Source of the DNA: Hydrogenophaga sp. IBVHS2
Lineage (GTDB): Bacteria > Pseudomonadota > Gammaproteobacteria > Burkholderiales > Burkholderiaceae_C
Assembly: GCF_002127215.1 (NCBI RefSeq)
Contig: NZ_NFUT01000001.1
Span: 124,001-188,000, forward strand
Reading direction: 5' to 3'
Length of the DNA stretch: 64,000 bases
The notes under the pieces are model-generated. The model did no database searches, had not been told where the DNA came from, and saw only the letters and a program-made list of their open reading frames with translations. The first letter of the stretch is position 1; each line of letters begins with the position of its first letter. The position numbers and the translations under genes are program-made. Shown piece after piece: positions 36,319 to 46,102 of this stretch.

Positions 36319-37137
36319 ATGGCCCAGACCGCCACCCGATCGGCCGACGCCCCTGTGCCGGGCGACGGCTATGTGCAGTCCTTCGCACGCGGGCTGGGCG
36401 TCATCCGCTCGTTCAATGCCGAGGCCCCGGAACAGACGCTCAGCAGCGTGGCCGAACGCAGCGGACTCACCCGCGCCGGCGCACGCCGCATCCTGCTCAC
36501 GCTGCAGACGCTGGGCTACGTGGAGAGCGACGGCAAGCTGTTCCGCCTGACGCCACGCATCCTCGAACTGGGCATGGCCTACCTGTCTTCCATGCCGCTG
36601 TGGCACCTGGCCGGTCCGGTGATGGAGCGGCTGTCGGAGCAGCTCGGCGAATCGTGCTCGGCCGCCGTGCTGGACGGCACCGACATCGTCTACGTGATGC
36701 GGGTGCACACGCACCAGATCCTGTCGGTGAACCTGGGTGTGGGCTCACGCCTGCCGGCGTTCTGCACGTCCATGGGCCGGGTGTTGCTCGCCGGTCTGGA
36801 CGAAGTCGCCGTGCGCCAGCGCCTGCAGATCAGCGAGAGGACGCCGCGCACCCGCCACACCGTGACCGGGGTGGGGGCCCTGCTGGCCGAAGTGCGCAAG
36901 GCGCGCGATCAGGGATGGGCGCTGGTGGACCAGGAGCTCGAAGACGGCCTGATCTCCATGGCCGTGGCGGTGCGCGACGGCAGCGGGCGCCCCGTGGCCG
37001 CGCTCAACGTGTCGGGCCATGCGAGCCGCCACAGCGCCACCCAGATGCGCCGGCTCATGCTGCCGGCCCTGCAGGCGGCCGCGCTGGACATCTCGCGGCT
37101 GCTGCAGGGTCAAGTCCGGCGGGGAGACGGCCGATAG
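36319..37137 (+). CDS. pcaR: IclR-family regulator of the beta-ketoadipate genes (PcaR/PcaU type)
   Basis: A 272-residue regulator: N-terminal winged helix (YVQSFARGLGVIRSFNAEAPEQTLSSVAERSGLTRAGARRILLTL in parts) and the C-terminal IclR effector domain (SCSAAVLDGTDIVYVMRV, LPAFCTSMGRVLLAGL, GWALVDQELEDGLISMAVAVRD). The opening VQSFARGL is typical of PcaR/PobR/CatR. It is divergent from pcaIJF over a three-half-site operator. The effector is probably 3-oxoadipate or protocatechuate, by analogy. Confidence 0.93.
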   Translation: MAQTATRSADAPVPGDGYVQSFARGLGVIRSFNAEAPEQTLSSVAERSGLTRAGARRILLTLQTLGYVESDGKLFRLTPRILELGMAYLSSMPLWHLAGPVMERLSEQLGESCSAAVLDGTDIVYVMRVHTHQILSVNLGVGSRLPAFCTSMGRVLLAGLDEVAVRQRLQISERTPRTRHTVTGVGALLAEVRKARDQGWALVDQELEDGLISMAVAVRDGSGRPVAALNVSGHASRHSATQMRRLMLPALQAAALDISRLLQGQVRRGDGR

Positions 37138-37176
37138 TGCAGGCATGTCACGTTCATGCCCACACAGGAGCGACTC

Positions 37177-37377
37177 ATGATCTGGGGTCAGACCAACGAA
37201 CCGCCGGCACACGGCCTGCATGCCCGGCCGCCCTGCCCGGCCCGCAATCCGCTGCTGCTGTTCGAACCCCGGCCCGCCGGCCCCTGGGCTTTCGAGGTGA
37301 AGGAACTGGCGCCCCACTGGGCGCGACACATCGAGCGGCTGCAGCAGGGTGATGCCGGCCAGCGGGCCATGAACTGA
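37177..37377 (+). CDS. Small hypothetical protein
   Basis: A possible 66-residue protein starting MIWGQTNEPPAHGLHARP. A GGAG ribosome site stands seven bases before the ATG, which favours a real gene; an in-frame ATG 21 bp upstream has none. The content is Pro/Ala-rich with one Trp-containing stretch (GPWAFEVKELAPHWARHIERLQQG). It has no signal peptide or known domain. It lies just downstream of the IclR gene and could be co-transcribed. Confidence 0.4.
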   Translation: MIWGQTNEPPAHGLHARPPCPARNPLLLFEPRPAGPWAFEVKELAPHWARHIERLQQGDAGQRAMN

Positions 37378-37400
37378 ACCACCGGCGCCGACACGTCCGA

Positions 37401-37440
37401 CTGCCACGGAACTGCCACGGAGCTGCCACAGCACTTCCAC
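37401..37440 (+). promoter_or_regulatory. Pho-box-like array upstream of the glycerophosphodiesterase gene
   Basis: Three exact CTGCCAC heptamers (37401-37407, 37412-37418, 37423-37429) and a fourth, CTTCCAC (37434-37440), repeat with an exact 11-bp period and 4-bp spacers. PhoB binds direct heptamer repeats (consensus close to CTGTCAT/C) with this same 11-bp period. The array ends 73 bp before the start of a phosphodiester-scavenging gene, a classic Pho-regulon target. Confidence 0.65.
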
Positions 37441-37513
37441 ACGCCCCCACCAGCATGGATGCGCAGGTCCCGCCTGCGCCACACCCCTACAGCCCTTTGC
37501 TCACGAGGTCTCC

Positions 37514-38788
37514 ATGCGTTCACTTCTTGCTGCCCTTGCCCTGCTGACGCTCGGCACCAGCGCCATGGCCGATGGCCCGCGCAACCACCACCGCCACGAC
37601 CGCGACCTGCGCGGCATCGAGCGCCCGAACCGGGTCGATCTGGGCCCGCGCCCATTCTTCCTGGCCGACGACATGGCCGAAAGCCCGCTCAAGCAGCAAC
37701 TGCAGCAATGCGCCCGCAACGGCCGCTTCAAGCCCAGCGACTTCTCCATCGGCCACCGCGGCGCACCGCTGCAGTTCCCCGAGCACACGGTGGAGTCGTA
37801 TGTGGCAGCCGCCCGCATGGGCGCCGGCATCCTGGAGTGCGACGTGGCCTTCACGCAGGACCAGGAGCTGGTCTGCCGCCACGCGCAGAACGACCTGCAC
37901 ACCACCACCAACATCCTGGCCACGCCGCTGGCCGCCAAGTGCACCACGCCCTTCACCCCGGCCACCTTCGGGCCGGACGGCCAGCTGACCCGGGCCGCCA
38001 GCGCCGAATGCCGCACCAGCGACATCACCCTGGCCGAGTTCAAGACCCTGCGCGGCAAGATGGATGCCTTCAACCCGCGCGCCCGCAACGTGCAGGAGTA
38101 CCTGGGCGGCACCGCCAACTGGCGCACCGACCTGTACGCCGGCCCCACCAGCGGCACCCTGCTGACCCACAAGGAAAGCATCGAGCTGTTCAAGAAACTG
38201 GGCGTGAAGATGACGCCCGAGCTCAAGAGCCCGGTGGTGCCCATGCCGTTCAACGGCTTCACCCAGGAGGCCTACGCCCAGAAGCTGATCGACGAGTACC
38301 GGCAGGCCGGCGTGCATCCGAGCCATGTGTGGCCGCAGTCGTTCGACCAGCGCGACGTGCTGTACTGGGTGCGCAACACGCCCGACTTCGGCCGTCAGGC
38401 CGTGTTCCTGGACGACGCCAACACGGTGGCCGATCTGCCCACCGCCCAGCAGCTGCGCGAGTACAAGGCCCAGGGCATCCGCATCGTGGCGCCGCCCACC
38501 TTCGCCCTGCTCAGCACCGACGGCAACGGCCGCATCGTGCCGTCGGCCTATGCCCGCCACGCACGCGCCGCCGGCCTGGACATCATCACCTGGACCCTGG
38601 AGCGCTCGGGCGTGCTGGCCGACGGCAACAACGGCTTCTACTTCCAGACCTTCGACAGCGCCATCCGGCGCGAAGGCGATGTGTACCGGGTGCTCGACGT
38701 GCTGGCCAAGGAGATCGGCGTGATCGGCGTGTTCTCCGACTGGCCGGCCACCACCACCTTCTACGCCAACTGCGCCAACGTGCGCTGA
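37514..38788 (+). CDS. Exported glycerophosphodiester phosphodiesterase
   Basis: A 424-residue protein with a signal peptide ([19 protein letters not shown]) and a GDPD barrel. The HRGAP...PEHT motif at about residues 79-91 and [17 protein letters not shown] supply the metal and general acid/base residues. Later, MTPELKSP carries the third metal-binding Glu and GVFSDWP closes the barrel. It hydrolyses glycerophosphodiesters in the periplasm to glycerol-3-phosphate and alcohols. PENT of the consensus reads PEHT here. The Pho-box-like array upstream suggests induction by phosphate starvation. Confidence 0.93.
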   Translation: MRSLLAALALLTLGTSAMADGPRNHHRHDRDLRGIERPNRVDLGPRPFFLADDMAESPLKQQLQQCARNGRFKPSDFSIGHRGAPLQFPEHTVESYVAAARMGAGILECDVAFTQDQELVCRHAQNDLHTTTNILATPLAAKCTTPFTPATFGPDGQLTRAASAECRTSDITLAEFKTLRGKMDAFNPRARNVQEYLGGTANWRTDLYAGPTSGTLLTHKESIELFKKLGVKMTPELKSPVVPMPFNGFTQEAYAQKLIDEYRQAGVHPSHVWPQSFDQRDVLYWVRNTPDFGRQAVFLDDANTVADLPTAQQLREYKAQGIRIVAPPTFALLSTDGNGRIVPSAYARHARAAGLDIITWTLERSGVLADGNNGFYFQTFDSAIRREGDVYRVLDVLAKEIGVIGVFSDWPATTTFYANCANVR

Positions 38789-38849
38789 CGCGGCCGGCGG
38801 CGTCGCCATAATGGTCCGACCGGCCGCAGATGCCGGCGAGGAGACCACC

Positions 38850-39671
38850 ATGCGACGCCGCCAGTTCCATGCCTTCCTGCATGCGCTCACGGGCTCCGCC
38901 CTGGGCGCATTCGCTTTTCCGGGCCTGGCCCAGCCGACGACTCCGAAGATCGGCGTGCTGCTGCTGCACGGCAAGAACCCGGGCAGCAACCAGGACCCCG
39001 GCATGGGGGGGCTGAAGACCGCCTTCGAGGCGGCCGGCTGGAAGGTGCTGTTCCCCGACATGCCGTGGTCGCGCACCCGCTACCTCGAAGGCGACTGGGA
39101 CGGCGCCATGCAGGAGATCGGCACCCATGTCAGAACCCTGCAGGACCAGGGGGCCGAGCGCATCGTGCTGGCCGGCCACAGCATGGGCGTGCCGGCCTCG
39201 ATGGGTTTCGCGGCGCGCGGCGGCACGGTGCACGCACTGGTGCTGCTGGCACCGGGCCATGTGCCGCGCGGCTACTACACGGTGCCGGCCCTCAAGGCGG
39301 TGCGCGACAGCGTGGACGAAGCGCGTGCGCTGGTGGCCGCCGGCAAGGGCGACAGCGTGGAACGCTTTGCCGACATCAACCAGGGGCGGCGCATGCCGGT
39401 GGTGACCACCGCGCGCAGGTACCTGACCTGGTTCGACCCGGAGTCGGACGCCGACATGGGCGTGACCGCGCCCCGGGTGCCGGCCAGCGTGCCGGTGTTC
39501 ACCGCCATCGGCGAGTCCGACCCGCTGTTCAAGGGCATCCGGGCCTACTTCGTGGACAAGCTGCCGAGCCATCCGCGCTCGCAGTATGTGGAGGTGGGCG
39601 GCGGCCACCTGGACACACCGGCCAACGTGCGCGACCGCCTGCTGAGCTGGATCCCCGCTGCGGTGGCCTGA
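38850..39671 (+). CDS. Exported alpha/beta hydrolase
   Basis: A 273-residue protein starting MRRRQFHAFLHALTGSALGAFAFPGLAQ, a cleavable signal, then an alpha/beta-hydrolase fold. The oxyanion region is VLLLHGKNPG, the nucleophile elbow GHSMGVPASM, the acid GESDPLF and the His GGGHLDTP. A GAGGAG site precedes the ATG. It follows the glycerophosphodiesterase by 61 bp on the same strand, so it may share Pho control. The substrate (ester or lipid) is not known. Confidence 0.85.
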   Translation: MRRRQFHAFLHALTGSALGAFAFPGLAQPTTPKIGVLLLHGKNPGSNQDPGMGGLKTAFEAAGWKVLFPDMPWSRTRYLEGDWDGAMQEIGTHVRTLQDQGAERIVLAGHSMGVPASMGFAARGGTVHALVLLAPGHVPRGYYTVPALKAVRDSVDEARALVAAGKGDSVERFADINQGRRMPVVTTARRYLTWFDPESDADMGVTAPRVPASVPVFTAIGESDPLFKGIRAYFVDKLPSHPRSQYVEVGGGHLDTPANVRDRLLSWIPAAVA

Positions 39672-40607
39672 TCAGGCCGCCAGCGGTTCGGCCGCCGAGC
39701 GCAGCCCCGCCACGTCGCGCGAGGGTGGCACGCCGAACAGGCGGCGGTACTCGCGGCTGAACTGGGACGGGCTCTCGTACCCCACGCGGAATGCGGCGGT
39801 GGACGCATCGAGCCGCTGCGACAGCATGAGCCGGCGCGCTTCGTTCAGGCGCAGCTGCTTCTGGTACTGCAGCGGCGTCATGGCGGTGAGCTGCTTGAAG
39901 TGGTGGTGGAAGGTGGACTGGCCCATGCCGGCCTCGCGGGCCAGTTCTTCGATCCGCAACGGCTGATGGAACTGCGCATTGAGGCGGGCAATGGCCCGCG
40001 CCACCTGGTGGCTCTGGGTGTCCACCGTGGCGATCTGCCGCAGCCGGGCCCCGGCCTCGCCGGTGAGCAGGCGGTAGTGGATCTCGCGCAGGATCAAGGG
40101 CGCCAGGGCCGGAATGTCGTCGGGGTGATCGAGCAGGTCCAGCAGACGGTCGAAGGCCTGCAGCAGCGACGCCGACAGGGCACCGGTCGTCATGGCCCGG
40201 CTGTCGGGCGGCACCGCCTTACGCCCCGGCGGCGGCGCGGGCACCTCCAGCATGAGCGAAGCCAGCTCCCGCCAGTCCAGCCGCAGGGCCAGGCCGAGGT
40301 AGGGGCGGTCGGGACTGGCCTCCAGCACGGCGGTGCGCACCGGCAGGTCCATGGAAGCAATCAGGTAACGGTCTTCCCCGTAGTCGAGCGTCTCGTCGCC
40401 CAGCAGCACCCGCTTGCGGCCCTGCACGATGAGGGCCACGCAGGGTTCGTACACCGCGCAGTTGTCCAGCAGCGCCTGGTCCTGGCGGATCAGCATCAGG
40501 CCGGGCAGGGTCGGCGGACGCAAGAGCTGGCCAGGTTCGGCGCGGTGAAGGATCCGCCGGGCCAGGGAGGATCGGGCATCCCGCAGGGGGTCGGTCGGGT
40601 CGGGCAT
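39672..40607 (-). CDS. AraC-family regulator with AraC_N domain
   Basis: A 311-residue regulator: N-terminal AraC_N/cupin-type domain (LPGLMLIRQDQALLDNCAVYEPCVALIVQGRKRVLLGD in parts) and C-terminal double helix-turn-helix (LRIEELAREAGMGQSTFHHHFKQLTAMTPLQYQKQLRL; AFRVGYESPSQFSREYRRLFG). YqhC-like members respond to aldehydes. It is divergent from the IorAB-type hydroxylase genes across 149 bp, so probably regulates them. Its stop abuts the hydrolase stop with no gap. Confidence 0.92.
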   Translation of the reverse strand: MPDPTDPLRDARSSLARRILHRAEPGQLLRPPTLPGLMLIRQDQALLDNCAVYEPCVALIVQGRKRVLLGDETLDYGEDRYLIASMDLPVRTAVLEASPDRPYLGLALRLDWRELASLMLEVPAPPPGRKAVPPDSRAMTTGALSASLLQAFDRLLDLLDHPDDIPALAPLILREIHYRLLTGEAGARLRQIATVDTQSHQVARAIARLNAQFHQPLRIEELAREAGMGQSTFHHHFKQLTAMTPLQYQKQLRLNEARRLMLSQRLDASTAAFRVGYESPSQFSREYRRLFGVPPSRDVAGLRSAAEPLAA

Positions 40608-40756
40608 GGTCGGGCGCTTGAGGGGATGACGCGGATGCTAACGACGCTGACCCGATCCTGCAGTATGGTCACAGGATTGGGCAAACATCGCGCAGGTTCA
40701 GGCTACCGCCGACCACCCCGGGCACCCGACACTGCCGACCTCTTCCAGGAGCAAGC

Positions 40757-41227
<471 letters not shown>

Positions 41228-41240
41228 AGGAGGACCGACC

Positions 41241-43487
41241 ATGCTCACCGCCTCCTTGCACGAACTGCCCCAGGGTCTGCAGCACCTGCTGGCCCGCCAG
41301 TCCGACGACACCCGCACGCCGGGGGCCGAACTGCCGCGCCGCGCTTTCCTCAAGATGACCGCGGCCAGCGGCTTTGCCCTTGGCCTGTACCCCATGGCCG
41401 CGCACAGCCAGGGCGCGCCTGCGGTAGCCCCCGGCCTCAAGCCGGTGCAGCAGCCCGGCGCCTTCGTGGCCATCGCCCCGGACGGCACCGTCACCATCAC
41501 CGTCAACCGGCTGGAGTTCGGCCAGGGCATCCAGACCGCCCTGCCCATGATCCTGGCCGATGAACTGGATGCCGACTGGTCGCGCGTGCGCAGCCAGCTG
41601 GGCACCAACGACGCGGCCTACGCCGATCCGCTGTGGGGCCTGCACCTCACCGGCGGCTCCAACTCCATCAAGAACAGCTTCACCCAGTACCGTGAACTCG
41701 GCGCCCGCACCCGCGCCATGCTGGTGCAGGCTGCCGCAGCCCGCTGGGGTGTGGACGCAGCCCGCCTGCGCACCCAGGCCGGTGTGGTCATCGGCCCCGG
41801 TGGCCGCCGCGCCGGTTACGGCGAACTGGCCCAGGCCGCCATGGCCCTGCCGGTGCCGGCCAGCGTCACCCTCAAGGACCCGAAGCAGTTCCGCCTGATC
41901 GGCCAGCCCACCGGCCGGCTGGACGCAGCGGCCAAGAGCAGCGGGCGCCAGAGCTTCGGCATCGACATGGCCCGTCCGGGCCAGCTCACCGCCGTGGTGG
42001 CCCGCCCCCCGGTGTTCGGCGCACGACTGAAGTCGGTCGACGATGCCGCGGCCCGCGCCGTCAAGGGCGTGAAGGCCGTGCTGCGCGTGCCGCTGGACCG
42101 GGGCGCCGAGGGCGTGGCCATCGTGGCCGACGGCTACTGGCCTGCCCGCACTGCACGCGAGGCGCTCAAGCTCGATTGGGACACCAGCCAGGTCGAGAAG
42201 GTCGACACCCGGCGCCAGCTGGCCCAGTACCGCGAACTGGCGAAGCAGCCCGGCGCGAAGCATTTCGACGCCGACATGGCGCCGCTGGCCAAGGCCCCGA
42301 AGACCATCGAGGCGGAATTCGTGTTCCCCTATCTGGCCCATGCACCCATGGAGCCGCTGAACTGCACGGTGGATTTCGACGGCAAGGCCGCCACGCTGTG
42401 GATGGGCTCGCAGATGCCGGGTCTGGACGGCATGGCCGCTGCGGCAGCCCTGGGCCTCAAGCCGGAGCAGGTGAAGGTGCAGGTGCAGTCGGCCGGTGGC
42501 GGTTTCGGCCGCCGCGCCATTCCCACCAGCGACTATGTGGTGGAGGCCTGCGGCATCGCCAAGGCGGCCCTGGCCGCCGGGGTGCGCGCGCCCATCCGCA
42601 CCGTCTGGAGCCGCGAGGACGACATCAAGGGCGGTTACTACCGGCCCATGCACCTGCACACCGCCCGCATCGGCTTTGACGCCAGCGGCCAGGTGCTGGC
42701 CTGGGACCATGTGATCGTGGGGCAGTCCATCGTCACCGGCAGCCCGTTCGAATCCGGCATGGTCAAGAACGGCGTGGACGCCACCGCGGTGGAAGGCATG
42801 CGGGCGCCCTACCCGCTGCCCATGCGCCTGACGGTGCACCACCCCAAGGTGAACGTGCCGGTGCTGTGGTGGCGCAGCGTGGGCAGCACCCACACCGCCT
42901 TCGTGATGGAGACCCTGATCGACCAGATCGCCCGCGAGACGAACCAGGATCCGGTGGCCTACCGCCTCAAGCTGTTCGGCAGCCAGCACCCGCGCCACAC
43001 CGCCGCCCTGCAGCTGGCGGTGGACAAGAGCGGCTACGGCAAGAAGGCACTCCCCGCCGGACGCGCCTGGGGCGTGGCGGTGCACGAGTCGTTCGAGTCG
43101 GTGGTGGCCTTCGTGGTCGAGGCTTCGATGCAGAACGGCCAGCCGGTGCTGCACAAGGTCACGGCCGGCGTGCACTGCAACCTGGTGATCAACCCGCGCA
43201 CGGTGGAAGCCCAGGTGCAGGGCGGCGCCCTGATGGGCCTGGGCATGTGCCTGCCGGGTGCGGCCATCACGCTCAAGGACGGGGTGGTGGAGCAGCAGAA
43301 CTTCGGCGATTACGTGGTGCCCCGCATCACCGACATGCCCGAGATCCGCGTGCACACGGTGCCCAGTGCCGACCCGCCCACCGGCATGGGCGAGCCGGGC
43401 CTGCCGCCGCTGGCCCCGGCCTTTGCCAACGCGCTGGCCCGCCTCACCGGCAAGCCGCTGCGCGAGCTGCCGTTCCCGAGCGCCTGA
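41241..43487 (+). CDS. Molybdopterin-binding large subunit, IorB/aldehyde dehydrogenase type
   Basis: A 748-residue xanthine-dehydrogenase-family catalytic subunit. An internal Tat motif (PRRAFLKMTAASGF, near residue 34) precedes the mature domain, the usual design for IorB-type periplasmic enzymes. Molybdenum-cofactor regions include FGQGIQTALPMILADEL, SAGGGFGRRAIPTSDYV and GMGEPGLPPLAPAFANA, the last containing the catalytic Glu. It converts aldehydes or N-heteroaromatics by hydroxylation. No third, cytochrome subunit is adjacent. Confidence 0.92.
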   Translation: MLTASLHELPQGLQHLLARQSDDTRTPGAELPRRAFLKMTAASGFALGLYPMAAHSQGAPAVAPGLKPVQQPGAFVAIAPDGTVTITVNRLEFGQGIQTALPMILADELDADWSRVRSQLGTNDAAYADPLWGLHLTGGSNSIKNSFTQYRELGARTRAMLVQAAAARWGVDAARLRTQAGVVIGPGGRRAGYGELAQAAMALPVPASVTLKDPKQFRLIGQPTGRLDAAAKSSGRQSFGIDMARPGQLTAVVARPPVFGARLKSVDDAAARAVKGVKAVLRVPLDRGAEGVAIVADGYWPARTAREALKLDWDTSQVEKVDTRRQLAQYRELAKQPGAKHFDADMAPLAKAPKTIEAEFVFPYLAHAPMEPLNCTVDFDGKAATLWMGSQMPGLDGMAAAAALGLKPEQVKVQVQSAGGGFGRRAIPTSDYVVEACGIAKAALAAGVRAPIRTVWSREDDIKGGYYRPMHLHTARIGFDASGQVLAWDHVIVGQSIVTGSPFESGMVKNGVDATAVEGMRAPYPLPMRLTVHHPKVNVPVLWWRSVGSTHTAFVMETLIDQIARETNQDPVAYRLKLFGSQHPRHTAALQLAVDKSGYGKKALPAGRAWGVAVHESFESVVAFVVEASMQNGQPVLHKVTAGVHCNLVINPRTVEAQVQGGALMGLGMCLPGAAITLKDGVVEQQNFGDYVVPRITDMPEIRVHTVPSADPPTGMGEPGLPPLAPAFANALARLTGKPLRELPFPSA

Positions 43488-43513
43488 TCCCCTCCACCAC
43501 CTGCAGAGAGTCC

Positions 43514-44854
43514 ATGAACCTGTACGCCCGCCTCCAGCAGCGCGCCGCTGCCGGCCAACCCCTTCGCGTCGGCATGATCGGCGCCGGCAAGTTCGGCTCC
43601 ATGTACCTCTCGCAGGTGCCGCGCACGCCCGGCATCCACCTGGTCGGCATTGCCGACCTGTCGCCGGACCGCGCGCGCGCCGCGCTGCGCAACGTGGGCT
43701 GGAAGGACGAGGCCTTCGCAGCCCGCAACCTGGACGAGGCCGCCAGGCTGGGCAACACGGCCATCATCGACGACAACCTGGCGCTGATCGCCTCGCCGCA
43801 TGTGGACATCGTCATCGACGCCACCGGCAATCCGGCGGTGGGCATCGCCCATGTGCTGGCCTGCTGCGAGCACCGCAAGCACATCGTCATGGTCAATGTG
43901 GAGGCCGACGCGCTGGCCGGCCCGCTGCTCAGGCGGCGGGCGGACGAGGCCGGCATCGTGTACTCGCTGGCCTACGGCGACCAGCCGGCGCTCATCTGCG
44001 AGATGGTCGACTGGGCGCGTGCCGCCGGCTTCGGCGTGGTGGCGGCCGGCAAGGGCACCAAGTACCTGCCCGCTTACCACGCCAGCACGCCCGAGACGGT
44101 GTGGAACCACTACGGCCTGACCGCCGAGGACGCGGCCCGGGGTGGCATGAACGCGCAGATGTTCAACAGCTTCCTGGATGGCACCAAGAGCGCCATCGAG
44201 ATGGCCGCGGTGGCCAATGCCACCGGCCTGGCCGCGCCCAGCGGCCTGAAGTTTCCGGCCGTGGGCGTGGACGATCTGGCCCGCATCCTCAAGCCGCGCG
44301 AGCACGGCGGCATCCTGGACCAGCGGGGGCAGGTGGAGGTGATCTCCAGCGTGGAGCGCGACACCCGCCCGGTGTTCCGCGACCTGCGCTGGGGCGTGTA
44401 CGTGACCTTTGCCGCCGACAGCGAGTACGTGGCACGCTGCTTCAAGGAATACGGCCTCATCACCGACCCCAGCGGCCAGTACTCGAGCATGTACAAGCCG
44501 TTCCACCTGATCGGGCTGGAACTGGGCATCACCGTGGCGTCCATCGGCATCCGGGGCGAATCGACCGGCGCACCCATCGGCTGGAACGGGGACGTGGTGG
44601 CCACCGCCAAGCGCGACCTGCAGGCCGGCGAGGTGCTGGATGGCGAAGGCGGCTTCACCGTCTACGGCAAGCTGCTGCCGGCCCGCGAGTCGCTGGCCCT
44701 GGGCGGACTGCCGCTGGGGCTGGCGCATGGCGTGAAGCTGTTGCGCCCGGTGGCCGCCGGGCAGACGGTGGGCTGGGACGATGTGGCCTTCGACCCGGAC
44801 GCCACGGCGGTGCGCTTCCGCCGCGAGATGGAACGCGTCTTCGCCCACGCCTGA
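43514..44854 (+). CDS. Homoserine-dehydrogenase-like oxidoreductase with C-terminal SAF domain
   Basis: A 446-residue protein: N-terminal Rossmann domain (LRVGMIGAGKFGSMYLSQV), a homoserine-dehydrogenase-like middle (IDATGNPAVGIAHVLACC, DQPALICEMVDWARAAGFGVVAAGKGTKYLP) and a C-terminal SAF domain (VVATAKRDLQAGEVLDGEGG). This matches the COG4091 group, whose members act in sugar-acid or branched-chain pathways and are not true homoserine dehydrogenases. It follows the hydroxylase by 26 bp and is probably in the same operon. Confidence 0.87.
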   Translation: MNLYARLQQRAAAGQPLRVGMIGAGKFGSMYLSQVPRTPGIHLVGIADLSPDRARAALRNVGWKDEAFAARNLDEAARLGNTAIIDDNLALIASPHVDIVIDATGNPAVGIAHVLACCEHRKHIVMVNVEADALAGPLLRRRADEAGIVYSLAYGDQPALICEMVDWARAAGFGVVAAGKGTKYLPAYHASTPETVWNHYGLTAEDAARGGMNAQMFNSFLDGTKSAIEMAAVANATGLAAPSGLKFPAVGVDDLARILKPREHGGILDQRGQVEVISSVERDTRPVFRDLRWGVYVTFAADSEYVARCFKEYGLITDPSGQYSSMYKPFHLIGLELGITVASIGIRGESTGAPIGWNGDVVATAKRDLQAGEVLDGEGGFTVYGKLLPARESLALGGLPLGLAHGVKLLRPVAAGQTVGWDDVAFDPDATAVRFRREMERVFAHA

Positions 44855-44927
44855 GGCACAGGCCCGGCGCCCGCCGGGACATGCCGGCGGTGGTATTCTG
44901 GCGCGCCCTCCACCACCGCCCCACCCT

Positions 44928-45458
44928 ATGGAAAAGCTGCTCTCCAGCGTCGGCTCGCTGCTCTACGGCATGCGCTTCACCATGCTGTTCTTCTACGTGG
45001 GGCTGGTGACCATCATCCTGGGCATCCTGGGCAAGTTCCTGCTGGAGACCTACAAGCTCATGGCCACGCTGCTGACCGGCGATCTGGCCAAGATCGACCT
45101 GATCATCAAGGTGCTGGAACTGGTCGACATGACCATGGTGGCCCAGCTGGTCTGGGTGGTGGCCCTGGCCGGTGTGTCGCTGTTCGTGACCACCGGACAC
45201 TTCGACAGCAAGGACATGAAGAAGCCCGACTGGCTGGACCATGTCAACACCTACAACCTCAAGCTCAAGCTGGCGTTCGCCATCATTTCCATCTCGGGCG
45301 TGCACGCGCTCAAGACCTACCTGAGCGGCGACCTGAGCCTGGAGAACATCCAGATCGTGGCGGTGGTGGCGGTGATCCACTTCACCTTCGTGCTCTCGGC
45401 CATCGGCATCTCGTTCGCCGAGCGCCTGACCCGCGACAAGCCGGGCGACGACCACTGA
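44928..45458 (+). CDS. YqhA (UPF0114) family membrane protein
   Basis: A 176-residue inner-membrane protein starting MEKLLSSVGSLLYGMRFTMLFFYVGLV, with three or four membrane segments. VLELVDMTMVAQLVWVVALAGVSLFV and the basic-acid end ISFAERLTR are typical of the UPF0114/YqhA family. The family role is unknown. The start was taken at the first Met matching the family; upstream in-frame codons overlap the previous gene. Confidence 0.92.
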   Translation: MEKLLSSVGSLLYGMRFTMLFFYVGLVTIILGILGKFLLETYKLMATLLTGDLAKIDLIIKVLELVDMTMVAQLVWVVALAGVSLFVTTGHFDSKDMKKPDWLDHVNTYNLKLKLAFAIISISGVHALKTYLSGDLSLENIQIVAVVAVIHFTFVLSAIGISFAERLTRDKPGDDH

Positions 45459-45547
45459 AGCGACACGACGCCCGGCGACCTGGCTGAATCCCGCAGGGCC
45501 CGGTCGGGCGTCACGGGTCTGACACGGCAGCACGCGACCCTTGGGTC

Positions 45548-46102
45548 ATGTCTGCCCCCTCTCCCCTCCCGTTCGGTCCTCCGCAGCCGCTGGTGTTCCG
45601 CAGTGCCGACTGGGCACTGATGCGCCAGCTGGGAGCCGTTCACGCAGCGCCTGCGTTCCTGCTCCAACCGGCGCTCTGGCTGGCCCGCCACAGCGGCTGG
45701 CTGGTGGCCGCTGTCATGGCATATGCGGCGCTGGTGCACGGCCTGGGGCCGGCCATGCTGCTCAGCCTGCTGCTGGCCGGGCTGGTCCAGCTGGGCTGCA
45801 AGCGCCTGGCGCGGCACCTGAATGCGCCGCGACCGTTTGCCCTGGGTCTTTGCCCCAACCACCTCGGCCATTCGGCACGCGGCGGCATGCCGAGCACCCA
45901 CGCCACCGTGCTGGCCTTCCTGGCGGGCTGCACCGGACCGCTGGTGGCGGTCGCGCCCCTGCTGTGGTGGCTGGGGCCGGTGGCGATCGCGACCGGCTGG
46001 GCGCGGATTCAGGCGGGCGCGCACTTTCCCTCCGATGTGCTGGTCGGGCTGGGGCTCGGTTATGGTCTGGGTCTGCTGATTCCCGTCACCACGCTGCTCT
46101 GA
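45548..46102 (+). CDS. PAP2-family phosphatase
   Basis: A 184-residue membrane phosphatase. The three phosphatase motifs are visible: KRLARHLNAPRPF, GGMPSTHATV (PSTH with the general-acid His) and ARIQAGAHFPSDVL (nucleophile His). The Ser-Arg of the third motif is Ala-Arg here. It may dephosphorylate undecaprenyl pyrophosphate or phosphatidate. The next gene starts directly after its stop. Confidence 0.9.
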   Translation: MSAPSPLPFGPPQPLVFRSADWALMRQLGAVHAAPAFLLQPALWLARHSGWLVAAVMAYAALVHGLGPAMLLSLLLAGLVQLGCKRLARHLNAPRPFALGLCPNHLGHSARGGMPSTHATVLAFLAGCTGPLVAVAPLLWWLGPVAIATGWARIQAGAHFPSDVLVGLGLGYGLGLLIPVTTLL

